Positions 40,007 to 47,603 of a DNA stretch of 64,000 bases are shown here, piece after piece. The stretch covers positions 1 through 64,000 of the forward strand of contig NZ_JACGCJ010000011.1 in the NCBI RefSeq assembly GCF_021030645.1. Direction: 5' to 3'. How positions within the stretch are numbered: the first letter of the stretch is position 1; the number at the start of each line of letters is the position of its first letter. The DNA is from Agrilactobacillus fermenti (lineage in GTDB: Bacteria > Bacillota > Bacilli > Lactobacillales > Lactobacillaceae). The translations under genes and the position numbers were made by a program. The notes beneath the pieces are model-generated. The model did not search any database. It was not told where the DNA came from and saw only the letters and a program-made list of their open reading frames with translations.

Positions 40007-42146
40007 CATGGAATTAGCCCTAGCAGGCAACCCCAACTGTGGTAAAACAACTGCTTTCAATGCACTAACTGGTGCGCGGCAGTATGTTGGTAATTGGCCC
40101 GGCGTTACGGTAGAAAAAAAGGCCGGTTATCTGAAGCACAACAAAAAAGTAACTTTACAGGATTTGCCTGGGATCTATTCCTTGGCACCATATTCACCTG
40201 AAGAGATCGTTGCCCGGGACTATTTGATCGACAATCGACCGGATGCGGTTATAGATATTGTCGATGCTACAAATATTGAGCGTAATTTATATTTGACAGT
40301 CCAATTGATGGAGACTGGATTACCGATTGTTGTGGCTATGAATATGATGGATGTTGTCAAAAAGCAAAACAAGCAATTTAATTTAGATAAATTAGCCTAT
40401 GGTCTGGGCGTACCTGTGGTTAGTATCTGTGCTTTAAAGGCACAAGGCCTCAATGAAGCAACGCAGCGAGCAATAGACGCGGCTGAAGATACCGATACTC
40501 AAGATCGCTACCCCCTTTATGATAAACGTTTTGAAGCAGCTATTGGTGAAATCGAAGACGTGATCTGTCAGCAAGTACCTTATGATCGTAAACGCTGGTT
40601 TGCCATTAAGCTGTTTGAACGGGACACCAAGATCAATGAACAACTGACGCTCACGGATGAACAAAAAATAGAGCTTGAAGATATTATCCGCACGGCTGAA
40701 AAAGTATTCAACGATGATAGTGAAAGTATTGTGATCAATGAACGCTATGCGTTTGTGACACGCATCGTCAATTTAGCCGTTGTTAAGAAAAGTGATTTTT
40801 CGTTAAGTACTAGTGATAAGATCGATCGGGTTGTGACTAACCGCTTCTTGGCGTTGCCAATTTTTGCTGTTGTGATGTGGGCTGTTTATTATTTATCCAT
40901 TCAAACTGTGGGTACACTCGGGACAGATTGGATCAATGACGTGTTATTTGGTCAAATCATCCCGAATACATTGACACCCTTATTAGCAAGTTGGCAAGTC
41001 GCAACGTGGATGCAAAGCTTGATTTTAGACGGTATTATTGGTGGGGTCGGTTCTGTGATCGGTTTCCTACCGCAGCTGATCGTACTGTTTGTCTGTTTAG
41101 GTATTTTGGAAGATTGCGGCTATATGGCGCGGATTGCTTTCGTCATGGATCGCTTGTTCCGTAAATTTGGCTTGTCTGGCAAGTCTTTTATCCCAATGCT
41201 GGTGGCAACAGGTTGTGGGGTGCCGGGAATCATGGCTAGTCGGACGATCGAGAATGAAAAAGATCGTCATATGACGATCATGATCACGACATTCATGCCC
41301 TGTTCTGCAAAACTGACGATCATTGCGCTGGTTGCTGGTGCTTTCTTCCCAACCAGTTCTTGGGTCGCACCTTCTGCTTACTTTGTCGGGATCTTTGCCA
41401 TTGTCGCTTCAGGTATCTTTTTGAAAAAAACGCGATTATTTGCTGGTGATCCCGCACCATTTATTATGGAATTACCAACTTATCATATGCCACAATTTAT
41501 GAACGTCGCGCGCCAGGTATTGGAGCGTAGTCGGTCATTCATTAAAAAAGCGGGGACCATTATCTTTGCCAGTTGTATTTTGATTTGGCTGTTATCAAAC
41601 TTTAACTTCAGACTCCAATGGGTCTCTGAAGGTAAAAGCATGTTAGCAGCTATTGGGGCTGTGATTGCGCCACTATTTGCACCATTAGGCTGGGGCAACT
41701 GGCGGGCAACCGTTGCTGCTTTTACGGGATTGGTCGCAAAAGAAAATGTTGTCGGAACTTTCGGTGTGCTCTTCAGTCATGCGAAAGGCTTAGCTGAGAA
41801 CGGTCAACAAATTTGGCCGCTGCTGCGGGCAACATTTACGCCTGCTGCTGGCTATTCATTTTTAGTCTTTAATCTATTATGTGCCCCTTGTTTTGCGGCA
41901 GTTGGTGCGATGCGCCGGGAATTTGGCGATGTGAAATGGACTATGACGGCCGTCACATATCAGTGCAGTTTGGCTTATTTAGTGAGTTTCATGATTTATC
42001 AATTTGCCCATTGGCTTCTAGAAGGCGGGGCCTTCACAATTAGTACTGGGATTGCTTTTGCAGCCTTGGCATTATGTGTTTACGCGTTAGGCTTCATGCC
42101 GAAACGCCAACAACCAGTTGCTGAACTTTCAACCGCACAATCTTGA
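39999..42146 (+). CDS. feoB: Ferrous iron transport protein B
   Basis: Cytoplasmic-membrane Fe(II) importer of 715 residues. The N-terminal G domain has G1 GNPNCGKT (10-17), G3 DLPG (about 52-55) and G4 NMMD (about 109-112); after a helical GDI-like region come the membrane part with two Gate motifs, CGVPGI near 407 and CAPCFA near 628, each with the conserved cysteine used in the pore. It is in a three-gene operon after feoA and before the Cys-rich small protein. Expected to be repressed by iron through the box at 39464. Confidence 0.95.
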   Translation: MTSMELALAGNPNCGKTTAFNALTGARQYVGNWPGVTVEKKAGYLKHNKKVTLQDLPGIYSLAPYSPEEIVARDYLIDNRPDAVIDIVDATNIERNLYLTVQLMETGLPIVVAMNMMDVVKKQNKQFNLDKLAYGLGVPVVSICALKAQGLNEATQRAIDAAEDTDTQDRYPLYDKRFEAAIGEIEDVICQQVPYDRKRWFAIKLFERDTKINEQLTLTDEQKIELEDIIRTAEKVFNDDSESIVINERYAFVTRIVNLAVVKKSDFSLSTSDKIDRVVTNRFLALPIFAVVMWAVYYLSIQTVGTLGTDWINDVLFGQIIPNTLTPLLASWQVATWMQSLILDGIIGGVGSVIGFLPQLIVLFVCLGILEDCGYMARIAFVMDRLFRKFGLSGKSFIPMLVATGCGVPGIMASRTIENEKDRHMTIMITTFMPCSAKLTIIALVAGAFFPTSSWVAPSAYFVGIFAIVASGIFLKKTRLFAGDPAPFIMELPTYHMPQFMNVARQVLERSRSFIKKAGTIIFASCILIWLLSNFNFRLQWVSEGKSMLAAIGAVIAPLFAPLGWGNWRATVAAFTGLVAKENVVGTFGVLFSHAKGLAENGQQIWPLLRATFTPAAGYSFLVFNLLCAPCFAAVGAMRREFGDVKWTMTAVTYQCSLAYLVSFMIYQFAHWLLEGGAFTISTGIAFAALALCVYALGFMPKRQQPVAELSTAQS

Positions 42147-42159
42147 GGAGATGTTAGAT

Positions 42160-42327
42160 ATGGCAACCGTAATTTTAGCAATTTTAATTTTTGGTAGTGC
42201 TGCATATGTGATCTGGTCACGTTATTTGAAAAAAGATCGTAAACCAGCTTGTGATGGCTGTCATGACGTGGGCTGTCCTTTAGTTGCGGCAAAAGATGCA
42301 AAGCATGGTGAGCATCTTAATTCATAG
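42160..42327 (+). CDS. FeoB-associated Cys-rich membrane protein
   Basis: A 55-residue protein with one membrane segment (about 2-20) and a cytosolic tail containing CDGCHDVGCPL, three cysteines and a histidine. It is the Gram-positive counterpart of FeoC in position: a small partner always found after feoB. The start is ATG 42160, after GAGGAG; upstream in-frame codons lie inside feoB. The cysteines may bind iron or an iron-sulfur cluster; that is inference from the family. Confidence 0.85.
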   Translation: MATVILAILIFGSAAYVIWSRYLKKDRKPACDGCHDVGCPLVAAKDAKHGEHLNS

Positions 42328-42361
42328 TAAATAATAATCTTGTAAAAATAAATGCACACAA

Positions 42362-42400
42362 GGCCGGGACAAAATTAATGTTTTGCGACCGGCTTTTTTG
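42362..42400 (+). terminator. GACAAAA-family terminator after the feo operon
   Basis: GCCGGGACAAAA pairs with TTTTGCGACCGGC and is followed by seven T residues. Solo copy of the shared hairpin family. Confidence 0.75.
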
Positions 42401-42490
42401 TATCTGGATACTACAGCTTTGAATGCTTTTTAGCGCGTGTTATTTTTTGATTATTAGTTAGTGTGAAGCAACCGTTTTAATGTGAACTAT

Positions 42491-42539
42491 TTTACAATGT
42501 AAGAGAACAGTTTTATACTGATCTTGTAATGGCTTACAA
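42491..42539 (+). promoter_or_regulatory. Palindromes upstream of the nitroreductase
   Basis: TTTACAATGTAA (42491-42502) and TTGTAA-TGGC-TTACAA (42524-42539) are palindromes built of the TTACA/TGTAA half-site, within 75 bp of the start codon. They resemble but do not equal the CTTAC-N5-GTAAG sites at pox and the dioxygenase. Confidence 0.45.
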
Positions 42540-42565
42540 TTTAAAACTTAAAGAAGGTAATTCGT

Positions 42566-43219
42566 TTGGATAAAACAATAGCTAAATCCATTATTAATAA
42601 CAAATTTGATGACGTTATGTTCGGTAGAAAGTCAGTTCGTAACTTTGACGAGACCAAATCTATCGATCGTTCAGAATTACAAGAAATGATTGCTGAGGCA
42701 ACGACAGCACCGTCTGCATGCAACTTGCAGTCGTGGCATTTCGTTGTTGTGAACACACCTACGGGCAAAGCCAAGGTACATGAGGCAGCGCTGAAATTCA
42801 ACTATCCTCAATTAGAAACAGCACCGGCTACGATCTTTATTTTCGGTGATACGGCTTCCCATGAAGTTTATCGTGAAGTTTGGACTAAAGCTCGTGATGC
42901 TGGCAAAATCTCTCAAGAGAAGCTAGATCAAATCTTTAATACTTTTCTACCCATGTATGAGCATGCTGATCAAGAATTCTTAAAGTTTGATGCGACTATT
43001 GATTGTGCAATGGTAGCCATGCAATTGCTGCTGATAGCCAGAGCACATGGCTATGAAGCTGTGCCGTGGGCAGGCTATGATGGCGGTAAACTTTTAACAG
43101 CATTAGGTTTGGACGCCAAGCGCTATGTTCCTGTGATGGCGGTTTCGATTGGTAATGCTGCAGAACAGCCGATTGATACTGATCGTTACGATGCGGCTGC
43201 TTTAACAGAATTTGTATAA
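42566..43219 (+). CDS. Nitroreductase family protein
   Basis: An FMN-dependent NAD(P)H oxidoreductase of 217 residues. It has the family's FMN-binding arginines in GRKSVRNFD (about 20-28), the SACNLQSWHFVVV stretch (about 50-62), and PWAGYDGGK and AVSIG near the C-terminus. The start is TTG 42566, after GAAGGT. Two palindromes sit in its promoter. Such enzymes reduce nitro compounds, quinones or flavins; the physiological substrate is unknown. Stand-alone gene. Confidence 0.88.
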   Translation: MDKTIAKSIINNKFDDVMFGRKSVRNFDETKSIDRSELQEMIAEATTAPSACNLQSWHFVVVNTPTGKAKVHEAALKFNYPQLETAPATIFIFGDTASHEVYREVWTKARDAGKISQEKLDQIFNTFLPMYEHADQEFLKFDATIDCAMVAMQLLLIARAHGYEAVPWAGYDGGKLLTALGLDAKRYVPVMAVSIGNAAEQPIDTDRYDAAALTEFV

Positions 43220-43242
43220 TTAATTTGTGGTCGAATACAAAA

Positions 43243-43286
43243 TGACCCTCAAAAGTTAGATTGAAAAATCTGATTTTTGAGGGTCT
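43243..43286 (+). terminator. Terminator after the nitroreductase
   Basis: GACCCTCAAAA pairs with TTTTGAGGGTC, with an inner AGATT/AATCT step. The same inner GTTAGATTG...AATCT layout occurs in the terminator after gdhA (53052). Confidence 0.75.
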
Positions 43287-43351
43287 TTGTTTGGTCAGCT
43301 AATCATGCAGCTTATTCCATTTATCTTTTTAGGATCATGGATCTATCATGA

Positions 43352-43873
43352 TTACTTTATTATATTTTTGATTATTTGATAGTAATTGTGCCAATCATTC
43401 GTAAAATTGGCTAAACACGCTTGATCGAGCAAAAATTCGAATAGGGGTTGCTTGTTAGGAACATCCAGAAATAAATATTTTTGGGGTACACAAAATTTGG
43501 GATAATGAGCTCTTAGGATAGCTAAACTTATTTTAGCTATTTTAGAAACCGCAGTGATTGGAATAAGACATCCTGTATTTTTTTCTTTGAAGTAATCAAA
43601 AATAGCAGTGTAGTCATCTTTTTGTATCGCAGAACCGATGGTGGCTAGAGTTTGGGCATCTGCCGAAATTGGTGGATCACATTTCATAAAAAATTCAATG
43701 CCGCCATTTTTACCAGTTGTATAAACAAAAGCTTGAAATGCATCCGGGAAAAACTTTTTTCGATATTCAATTACTTTTTCACCCCTTAAAACTTGCGACA
43801 CATACTCACTGTGTAGAGACATTAAAAGGGTGGGTAACATTGGGTCATATCTAGTATCTATTATTTTTGACAC
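43352..43873 (-). CDS. ASCH-domain protein (predicted RNA-binding)
   Basis: A 173-residue cytosolic protein with the ASCH (PUA-like) signature LLMSLHSEYVSQVLRGEKVI followed by EYRKKF at about 16-41, a fold thought to bind RNA or act on modified nucleotides. It starts with GTG after AGAGGTG and is 34 nt behind the second glycerol kinase gene, so it is probably the last gene of the 47227-43352 unit. Its link to glycerol metabolism is unclear. Related proteins are annotated as transcriptional regulators without proof. Confidence 0.7.
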   Translation of the reverse strand: MSKIIDTRYDPMLPTLLMSLHSEYVSQVLRGEKVIEYRKKFFPDAFQAFVYTTGKNGGIEFFMKCDPPISADAQTLATIGSAIQKDDYTAIFDYFKEKNTGCLIPITAVSKIAKISLAILRAHYPKFCVPQKYLFLDVPNKQPLFEFLLDQACLANFTNDWHNYYQIIKNIIK

Positions 43874-43907
43874 AGCACAAGCACCTCTGCAGCTTAGTTA
43901 AAATTTT

Positions 43908-45398
43908 TTAAAATAATTGTGCCGCTTTCACGGCTTGCCGCCAGCCGCTATATAGTTGACTGCGCGTTAGCGAGCTGATTGCTGGTTCAAATGTCTGTCC
44001 GCCAGCATTCAAATGACGTAACTCGGCCAGATCTTTGAAATAGCCCGTGTTTAATCCGGCGATGAAAGCAGCGCCTAGTGCTGTAGTTTCGCGACTTTCA
44101 GAACGTTGGACGGGAACTTGGGTAATATCAGCTAAAAATTGAAGTAAATAGTCGTCTCTTGAGGCACCACCATCAACGCGTAATTTAGTAATGGGTAAAT
44201 TGGTATCTTGCGTTAAAGTACTCAAAATATCCTCTGTCTGATAGGCAATGGCTTGCAATGCGGCTTTAACCAGATCTTCTCGAGTCGTACCCCGAGTCAA
44301 ACCTAGAAAAGTACCGCGAACTTCATTATCCCAATAGGGCGCTGCCAAGCCGTTGAAAGCGGGGACAAAGTAGATCTCATTTTGACTGGTTGCTTGTTGC
44401 GCCGCTGTGTTAGCTGTTTGGAAGTCGTCTAAAAATTGCAGCTGATCGACAAACCAGTCGATGGCATCGCCAGCTGTTAGGATACCACCTTCAAGGACAT
44501 AGTTTGTCTTATTGGTGAAGGTATAGCCAATACTTGTTAGTAAGTTATTAACCGAAAACTTTGGCGTTGTACCCGTATTCATGACGATAAAACCCCCGGA
44601 ACCAAATGATGCTTTGACCGAGCCCATATCAAAATCGGTTTGACCAAATAAGGCCGCTTGCTGACTGCCGATCATTGCCGCAATAGGAACTTGCCGACCA
44701 TAAAGTTGATGCGTGCTGGTTTCACCCAGTATTTGATCATTCGTTACAACTTCGGGTAATATTTCCCGGGGAATATTAAATAATGCCAGCAGTTCAGGAT
44801 CCCAATCTTGCGTGTTGATATTGAATAACAACGTACGGCTAGCGTTCGTTATATCTGTTTTAAAGATAGTACCATCACTTAGCTGCCAAGCGAGCCAAGT
44901 ATTGATATTGCCAAATAATAAGTCACCTTTTTCCGCTCTTTGCTGGCCATCGGGGATATGATCTAAAATAAAGCGGATTTTACTGGCAGAAAAAATGGGA
45001 TCTAAACGTAAACCGGTTTTTTCTTGGATTATGCGGCGGTCTACTTTTTGTTTTAATTGATCAATCAGGGGTTGTGTTTGATTAGAACGCCAAGAGATTG
45101 CGTTGTGAACCGGCAGTCCAGTAGCTTTATCCCAAATAACTGCCGTTTCACGCTGATTGGCAATAGCAATACTGTCGATTTGGTCCGGTTGGATATGACC
45201 ATTGATAAGTGCATCCGCCAAAACGGATTGCACGGTATCAAAAATAATGATTGGATCTTGTTCCAACCAACCGGGTCGCGGACTGAGTTGTTCGAATTTA
45301 CGTACTTCCCGGGTGACAATATGGCCTTGATGGTTAAAAACCACCGCACGAATTGAGGTTGTGCCAGCATCAATTGTTAAAATATAGTCTTTTGTCAT
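43908..45398 (-). CDS. Glycerol kinase-like paralogue with altered active site
   Basis: A 496-residue FGGY-family kinase, close to glpK in length and order. ATP-side motifs are kept: DAGTTSIRA (10-18) and DGGASRDDYLLQ. Of the glycerol contacts known from E. coli GlpK, R83 and E84 (NQRETAV) remain, but Y135 is Ile (DPIFSAS) and the catalytic base D245 is Ser (IGSQQAALF); YGTG after it reads FGSG. The HPr phosphorylation histidine (H232 in enterococcal GlpK) is Gln. It therefore probably does not phosphorylate glycerol in the usual way: it may use another substrate or act as a pseudokinase. The start ATG 45398 follows TAGGAG by 8 nt. It lies 11 nt after the true glpK and is likely a duplication of it. 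Confidence 0.8.
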   Translation of the reverse strand: MTKDYILTIDAGTTSIRAVVFNHQGHIVTREVRKFEQLSPRPGWLEQDPIIIFDTVQSVLADALINGHIQPDQIDSIAIANQRETAVIWDKATGLPVHNAISWRSNQTQPLIDQLKQKVDRRIIQEKTGLRLDPIFSASKIRFILDHIPDGQQRAEKGDLLFGNINTWLAWQLSDGTIFKTDITNASRTLLFNINTQDWDPELLALFNIPREILPEVVTNDQILGETSTHQLYGRQVPIAAMIGSQQAALFGQTDFDMGSVKASFGSGGFIVMNTGTTPKFSVNNLLTSIGYTFTNKTNYVLEGGILTAGDAIDWFVDQLQFLDDFQTANTAAQQATSQNEIYFVPAFNGLAAPYWDNEVRGTFLGLTRGTTREDLVKAALQAIAYQTEDILSTLTQDTNLPITKLRVDGGASRDDYLLQFLADITQVPVQRSESRETTALGAAFIAGLNTGYFKDLAELRHLNAGGQTFEPAISSLTRSQLYSGWRQAVKAAQLF

Positions 45399-45409
45399 AG
45401 CCATTACTC

Positions 45410-46924
45410 CTAAATCAATTGTTTTTGCGGTTTAAAGGCTTGAGTTGCTGCCACAGCCTTTTGCCAGCCACGATAAAGTTTTGCTCGTTGCGTTTCAGTC
45501 ATGTTAGGGCCATATTTTTGACCTAATTTAGTAATTGATTGTAATTCATCCGTGTTTGCCCAGAAATTGACACCTAGACCCGCTAAGTAGGCAGCGCCTA
45601 AACCGGTAGTTTCTAGAATTGCCGCACGGTGGACGGGGGTGTTTAAAATATCTGCCTGAAATTGCATTAAATAATCATTTCGAGTGGCACCACCGTCAAC
45701 ATGTAATTCAGGAATCGTAATACCAGTATCTAATTCCATGATGTCTAAAACTTCACGGGTTTGGAAAGCTAATGATTGCAGGGTAGCCCGGGCTAAGTCA
45801 TTGCGGTTGGTTTGGCGTGTGATGCCAAAAATACCACCACGGGCATCCGCATCCCAGTATGGTGCACCTAGGCCGGTAAAAGCGGGCACAACGTAGAGCT
45901 GATCATTATGACCGCCCTTTTCAGCCAAGCGTTGTGTTTCGCCAGCATTTTCGACAAGTTTTAAACCATCGCGCAGCCATTGGATGGCAGAACCAGCCAC
46001 AAAAATGCTACCTTCTAGGGCATAGTTTACTTGACCATTGATACTGTAGCCAATCGTTGTTAAAAGGTTATGTTGGGATAGTTTGGCTTGGGTTCCGGTA
46101 TTCATGACTAAAAAGGCCCCGGTGCCATAGCTGTTCTTGACCATACCAGGTTTTAAGGCGAGTTGACCAAATAAGGCCGCTTGCTGGTCGCCGACTAAAC
46201 CAGCGATTGGCACTTCACTGCCGTAAAAATGATAATCTTTCGTTTGGCCATAAATTTCAGCGTTTCCATGTACTTCAGGAAGCAGTGATTTAGGAATATT
46301 TAAAGCCGCTAAAATATCTTCATCCCATTGCAATTGGTGGATATTGAAAAGCATCGTACGGCTGGCATTGGTATAGTCAGTGACATGACTGCGGCCACCA
46401 GTGAGTTTCCAAGTGAGCCAGGTATCGATCGTGCCAAATAACAACTCACCTTTTTCCGCGCGTTGCTGGGCACCTTTAACGTGATCTAAGATCCAGCGAA
46501 TCTTAGTTGCTGAAAAATAGGGATCGATCGTCAGCCCGGTTTTTTCATGGATCATTTGTTCATAGCCCTGATTCTTTAGTTCGGTTGCGATGGCATTGCT
46601 TTGGCGGGATTGCCAGACCACAGCATGGTAAATCGGCAAACCGGTTTGCTTATCCCAAATGACTGTGGTTTCGCGCTGGTCGGTAATACCGATGCCGGCA
46701 ATTTGTTTGGGCTGGATTCCAGATTTGATGAAAACATTAGCAATTGTTGACTGGACCGCATTCCAAATTTCAATAGGATCGTGCTCTACCCAGCCTGGTT
46801 GTGGGAAATATTGGCGAAATTCTCGGTTAGCATCAGCGATGATTTGTCCGTTATGATCGATAATTAAAGCGCGTGTACTGGTTGTCCCTTCATCAAGGGC
46901 CAGCATATATTGTGTTGATGTCAT
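45410..46924 (-). CDS. glpK: Glycerol kinase
   Basis: Phosphorylates glycerol to glycerol 3-phosphate with ATP. The 504-residue protein keeps every key residue: DEGTTSTRA (11-19), R84-E85 in [11 protein letters not shown]136 in DPYFSAT, the catalytic base D246 in [11 protein letters not shown] and F near 271 in [12 protein letters not shown]232 in KDYHFYG matches the residue phosphorylated by HPr in enterococci, so activation by the PTS is likely. ATG 46924 follows GGAGG by 5 nt. It is 27 nt after a small membrane-protein gene and 11 nt before the kinase-like paralogue. glpD and glpF are not in the window. Confidence 0.95.
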   Translation of the reverse strand: MTSTQYMLALDEGTTSTRALIIDHNGQIIADANREFRQYFPQPGWVEHDPIEIWNAVQSTIANVFIKSGIQPKQIAGIGITDQRETTVIWDKQTGLPIYHAVVWQSRQSNAIATELKNQGYEQMIHEKTGLTIDPYFSATKIRWILDHVKGAQQRAEKGELLFGTIDTWLTWKLTGGRSHVTDYTNASRTMLFNIHQLQWDEDILAALNIPKSLLPEVHGNAEIYGQTKDYHFYGSEVPIAGLVGDQQAALFGQLALKPGMVKNSYGTGAFLVMNTGTQAKLSQHNLLTTIGYSINGQVNYALEGSIFVAGSAIQWLRDGLKLVENAGETQRLAEKGGHNDQLYVVPAFTGLGAPYWDADARGGIFGITRQTNRNDLARATLQSLAFQTREVLDIMELDTGITIPELHVDGGATRNDYLMQFQADILNTPVHRAAILETTGLGAAYLAGLGVNFWANTDELQSITKLGQKYGPNMTETQRAKLYRGWQKAVAATQAFKPQKQLI

Positions 46925-46951
46925 AGCAACCTCCACGATAAAAAGTATTAA

Positions 46952-47227
46952 TTAAAACGTTAATGCTAAAATGATAAAAATAATTACTGCAATTGGCAAT
47001 AATAGTAAAATGAACGTGACAATAATCGGACTGCTGAGATAGACGTAAAGTTCTAGTAATAAGATTAAGCCCAGCCATAGTAGGATAAAAGGCAGCAGTC
47101 CGATCGTACTAGCGAAAAGCCAACTAAAACCACAAATTAGTGCGGCAACAACTAAAGCCAATAAGCTGATTCGCCAGAGCCACCAGCCAAACCCATGGGC
47201 AGTATTATTATCGGGATAACGTGTCAT
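46952..47227 (-). CDS. Small multi-segment membrane protein ahead of glpK
   Basis: A protein of about 91 residues with three hydrophobic stretches (about 20-40, 42-65 and 66-90) and few charged residues. It is not a GlpF channel (no NPA motifs). The better start is ATG 47227 with AGGAAG upstream; ATG 47233 is possible. It precedes glpK by 27 nt on the same strand, so it is probably the first gene of the operon. Function unknown. Confidence 0.6.
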   Translation of the reverse strand: MTRYPDNNTAHGFGWWLWRISLLALVVAALICGFSWLFASTIGLLPFILLWLGLILLLELYVYLSSPIIVTFILLLLPIAVIIFIILALTF

Positions 47228-47267
47228 AAACATTACTTCCTAAGCATAGATTGATTTTCTAAATCCT

Positions 47268-47296
47268 AGCATAACGTATTTCGAAGCGGTTGCAAA
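47268..47296 (-). promoter_or_regulatory. Promoter of the glpK operon with cre-like site
   Basis: On the minus strand TTGCAA (47290-47295) and TATGCT (47268-47273) have a 16-bp spacer. TTTGCAACCGCTTCGA over the -35 element matches the relaxed cre consensus WTGNAANCGNWNNCW at all but one position. Catabolite repression by CcpA is plausible for a glycerol operon; the site is weak. Confidence 0.35.
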
Positions 47297-47306
47297 ATGC
47301 TTCATC

Positions 47307-47335
47307 TTGACAGCTGGGGTTGTAGCAACTAGTAT
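47307..47335 (+). promoter_or_regulatory. Strong promoter of the ABC-F leader
   Basis: TTGACA (47307-47312), a spacer of exactly 17 bp and TAGTAT (47330-47335) form a near-consensus promoter. It starts about 260 nt before the coding sequence, leaving a long leader. Confidence 0.75.
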
Positions 47336-47342
47336 GACTATG

Positions 47343-47603
47343 AAAGGAGTGACTTAATAAGCCAATGAGAAATTAAACCTACTATATCGGAATTTGAATC
47401 GTGCATGACTGGCTACCTGTGGTATTCAGTTTATTTGAGATTCAAATTTGAGATAGGGTTTAAGGTCTGATTTAAGTGTTTATTGAGTTGCACCAATATA
47501 TATTTAACTTAAATTTAAATTAAATCCCCCTATCTGTATCCGATAAAAGTCTAGTCGTCGCTACGTCATTTTTTCTGATTGATACAGATATGGGGGTTTT
47601 TAT
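47343..47603 (+). promoter_or_regulatory. Leader with attenuator controlling the ABC-F gene
   Basis: Just after the start point comes AAAGGAG (47343-47349) and then a tiny frame ATG AGA AAT TAA (47365-47376), then a first stem of 10 bp (47391-47400 with 47439-47448). The leader ends in a 15-bp hairpin, CCCCCTATCTGTATC (47526-47540) with GATACAGATATGGGGG (47581-47596), followed by five T residues and directly by the ATG. This is an intrinsic terminator placed before the gene, and its 3' arm also holds the GGGGG ribosome site. Ribosome stalling on the small frame could shift the folding. This is how vga, vmlR and lmo0919 are induced by antibiotics. Confidence 0.7.

Noticed and set aside
42491-42539. 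GlnR boxes upstream of the nitroreductase
   Set aside because: The half-sites TGTAA and TTACA are separated by 4 bp, not the 7 bp needed for GlnR.
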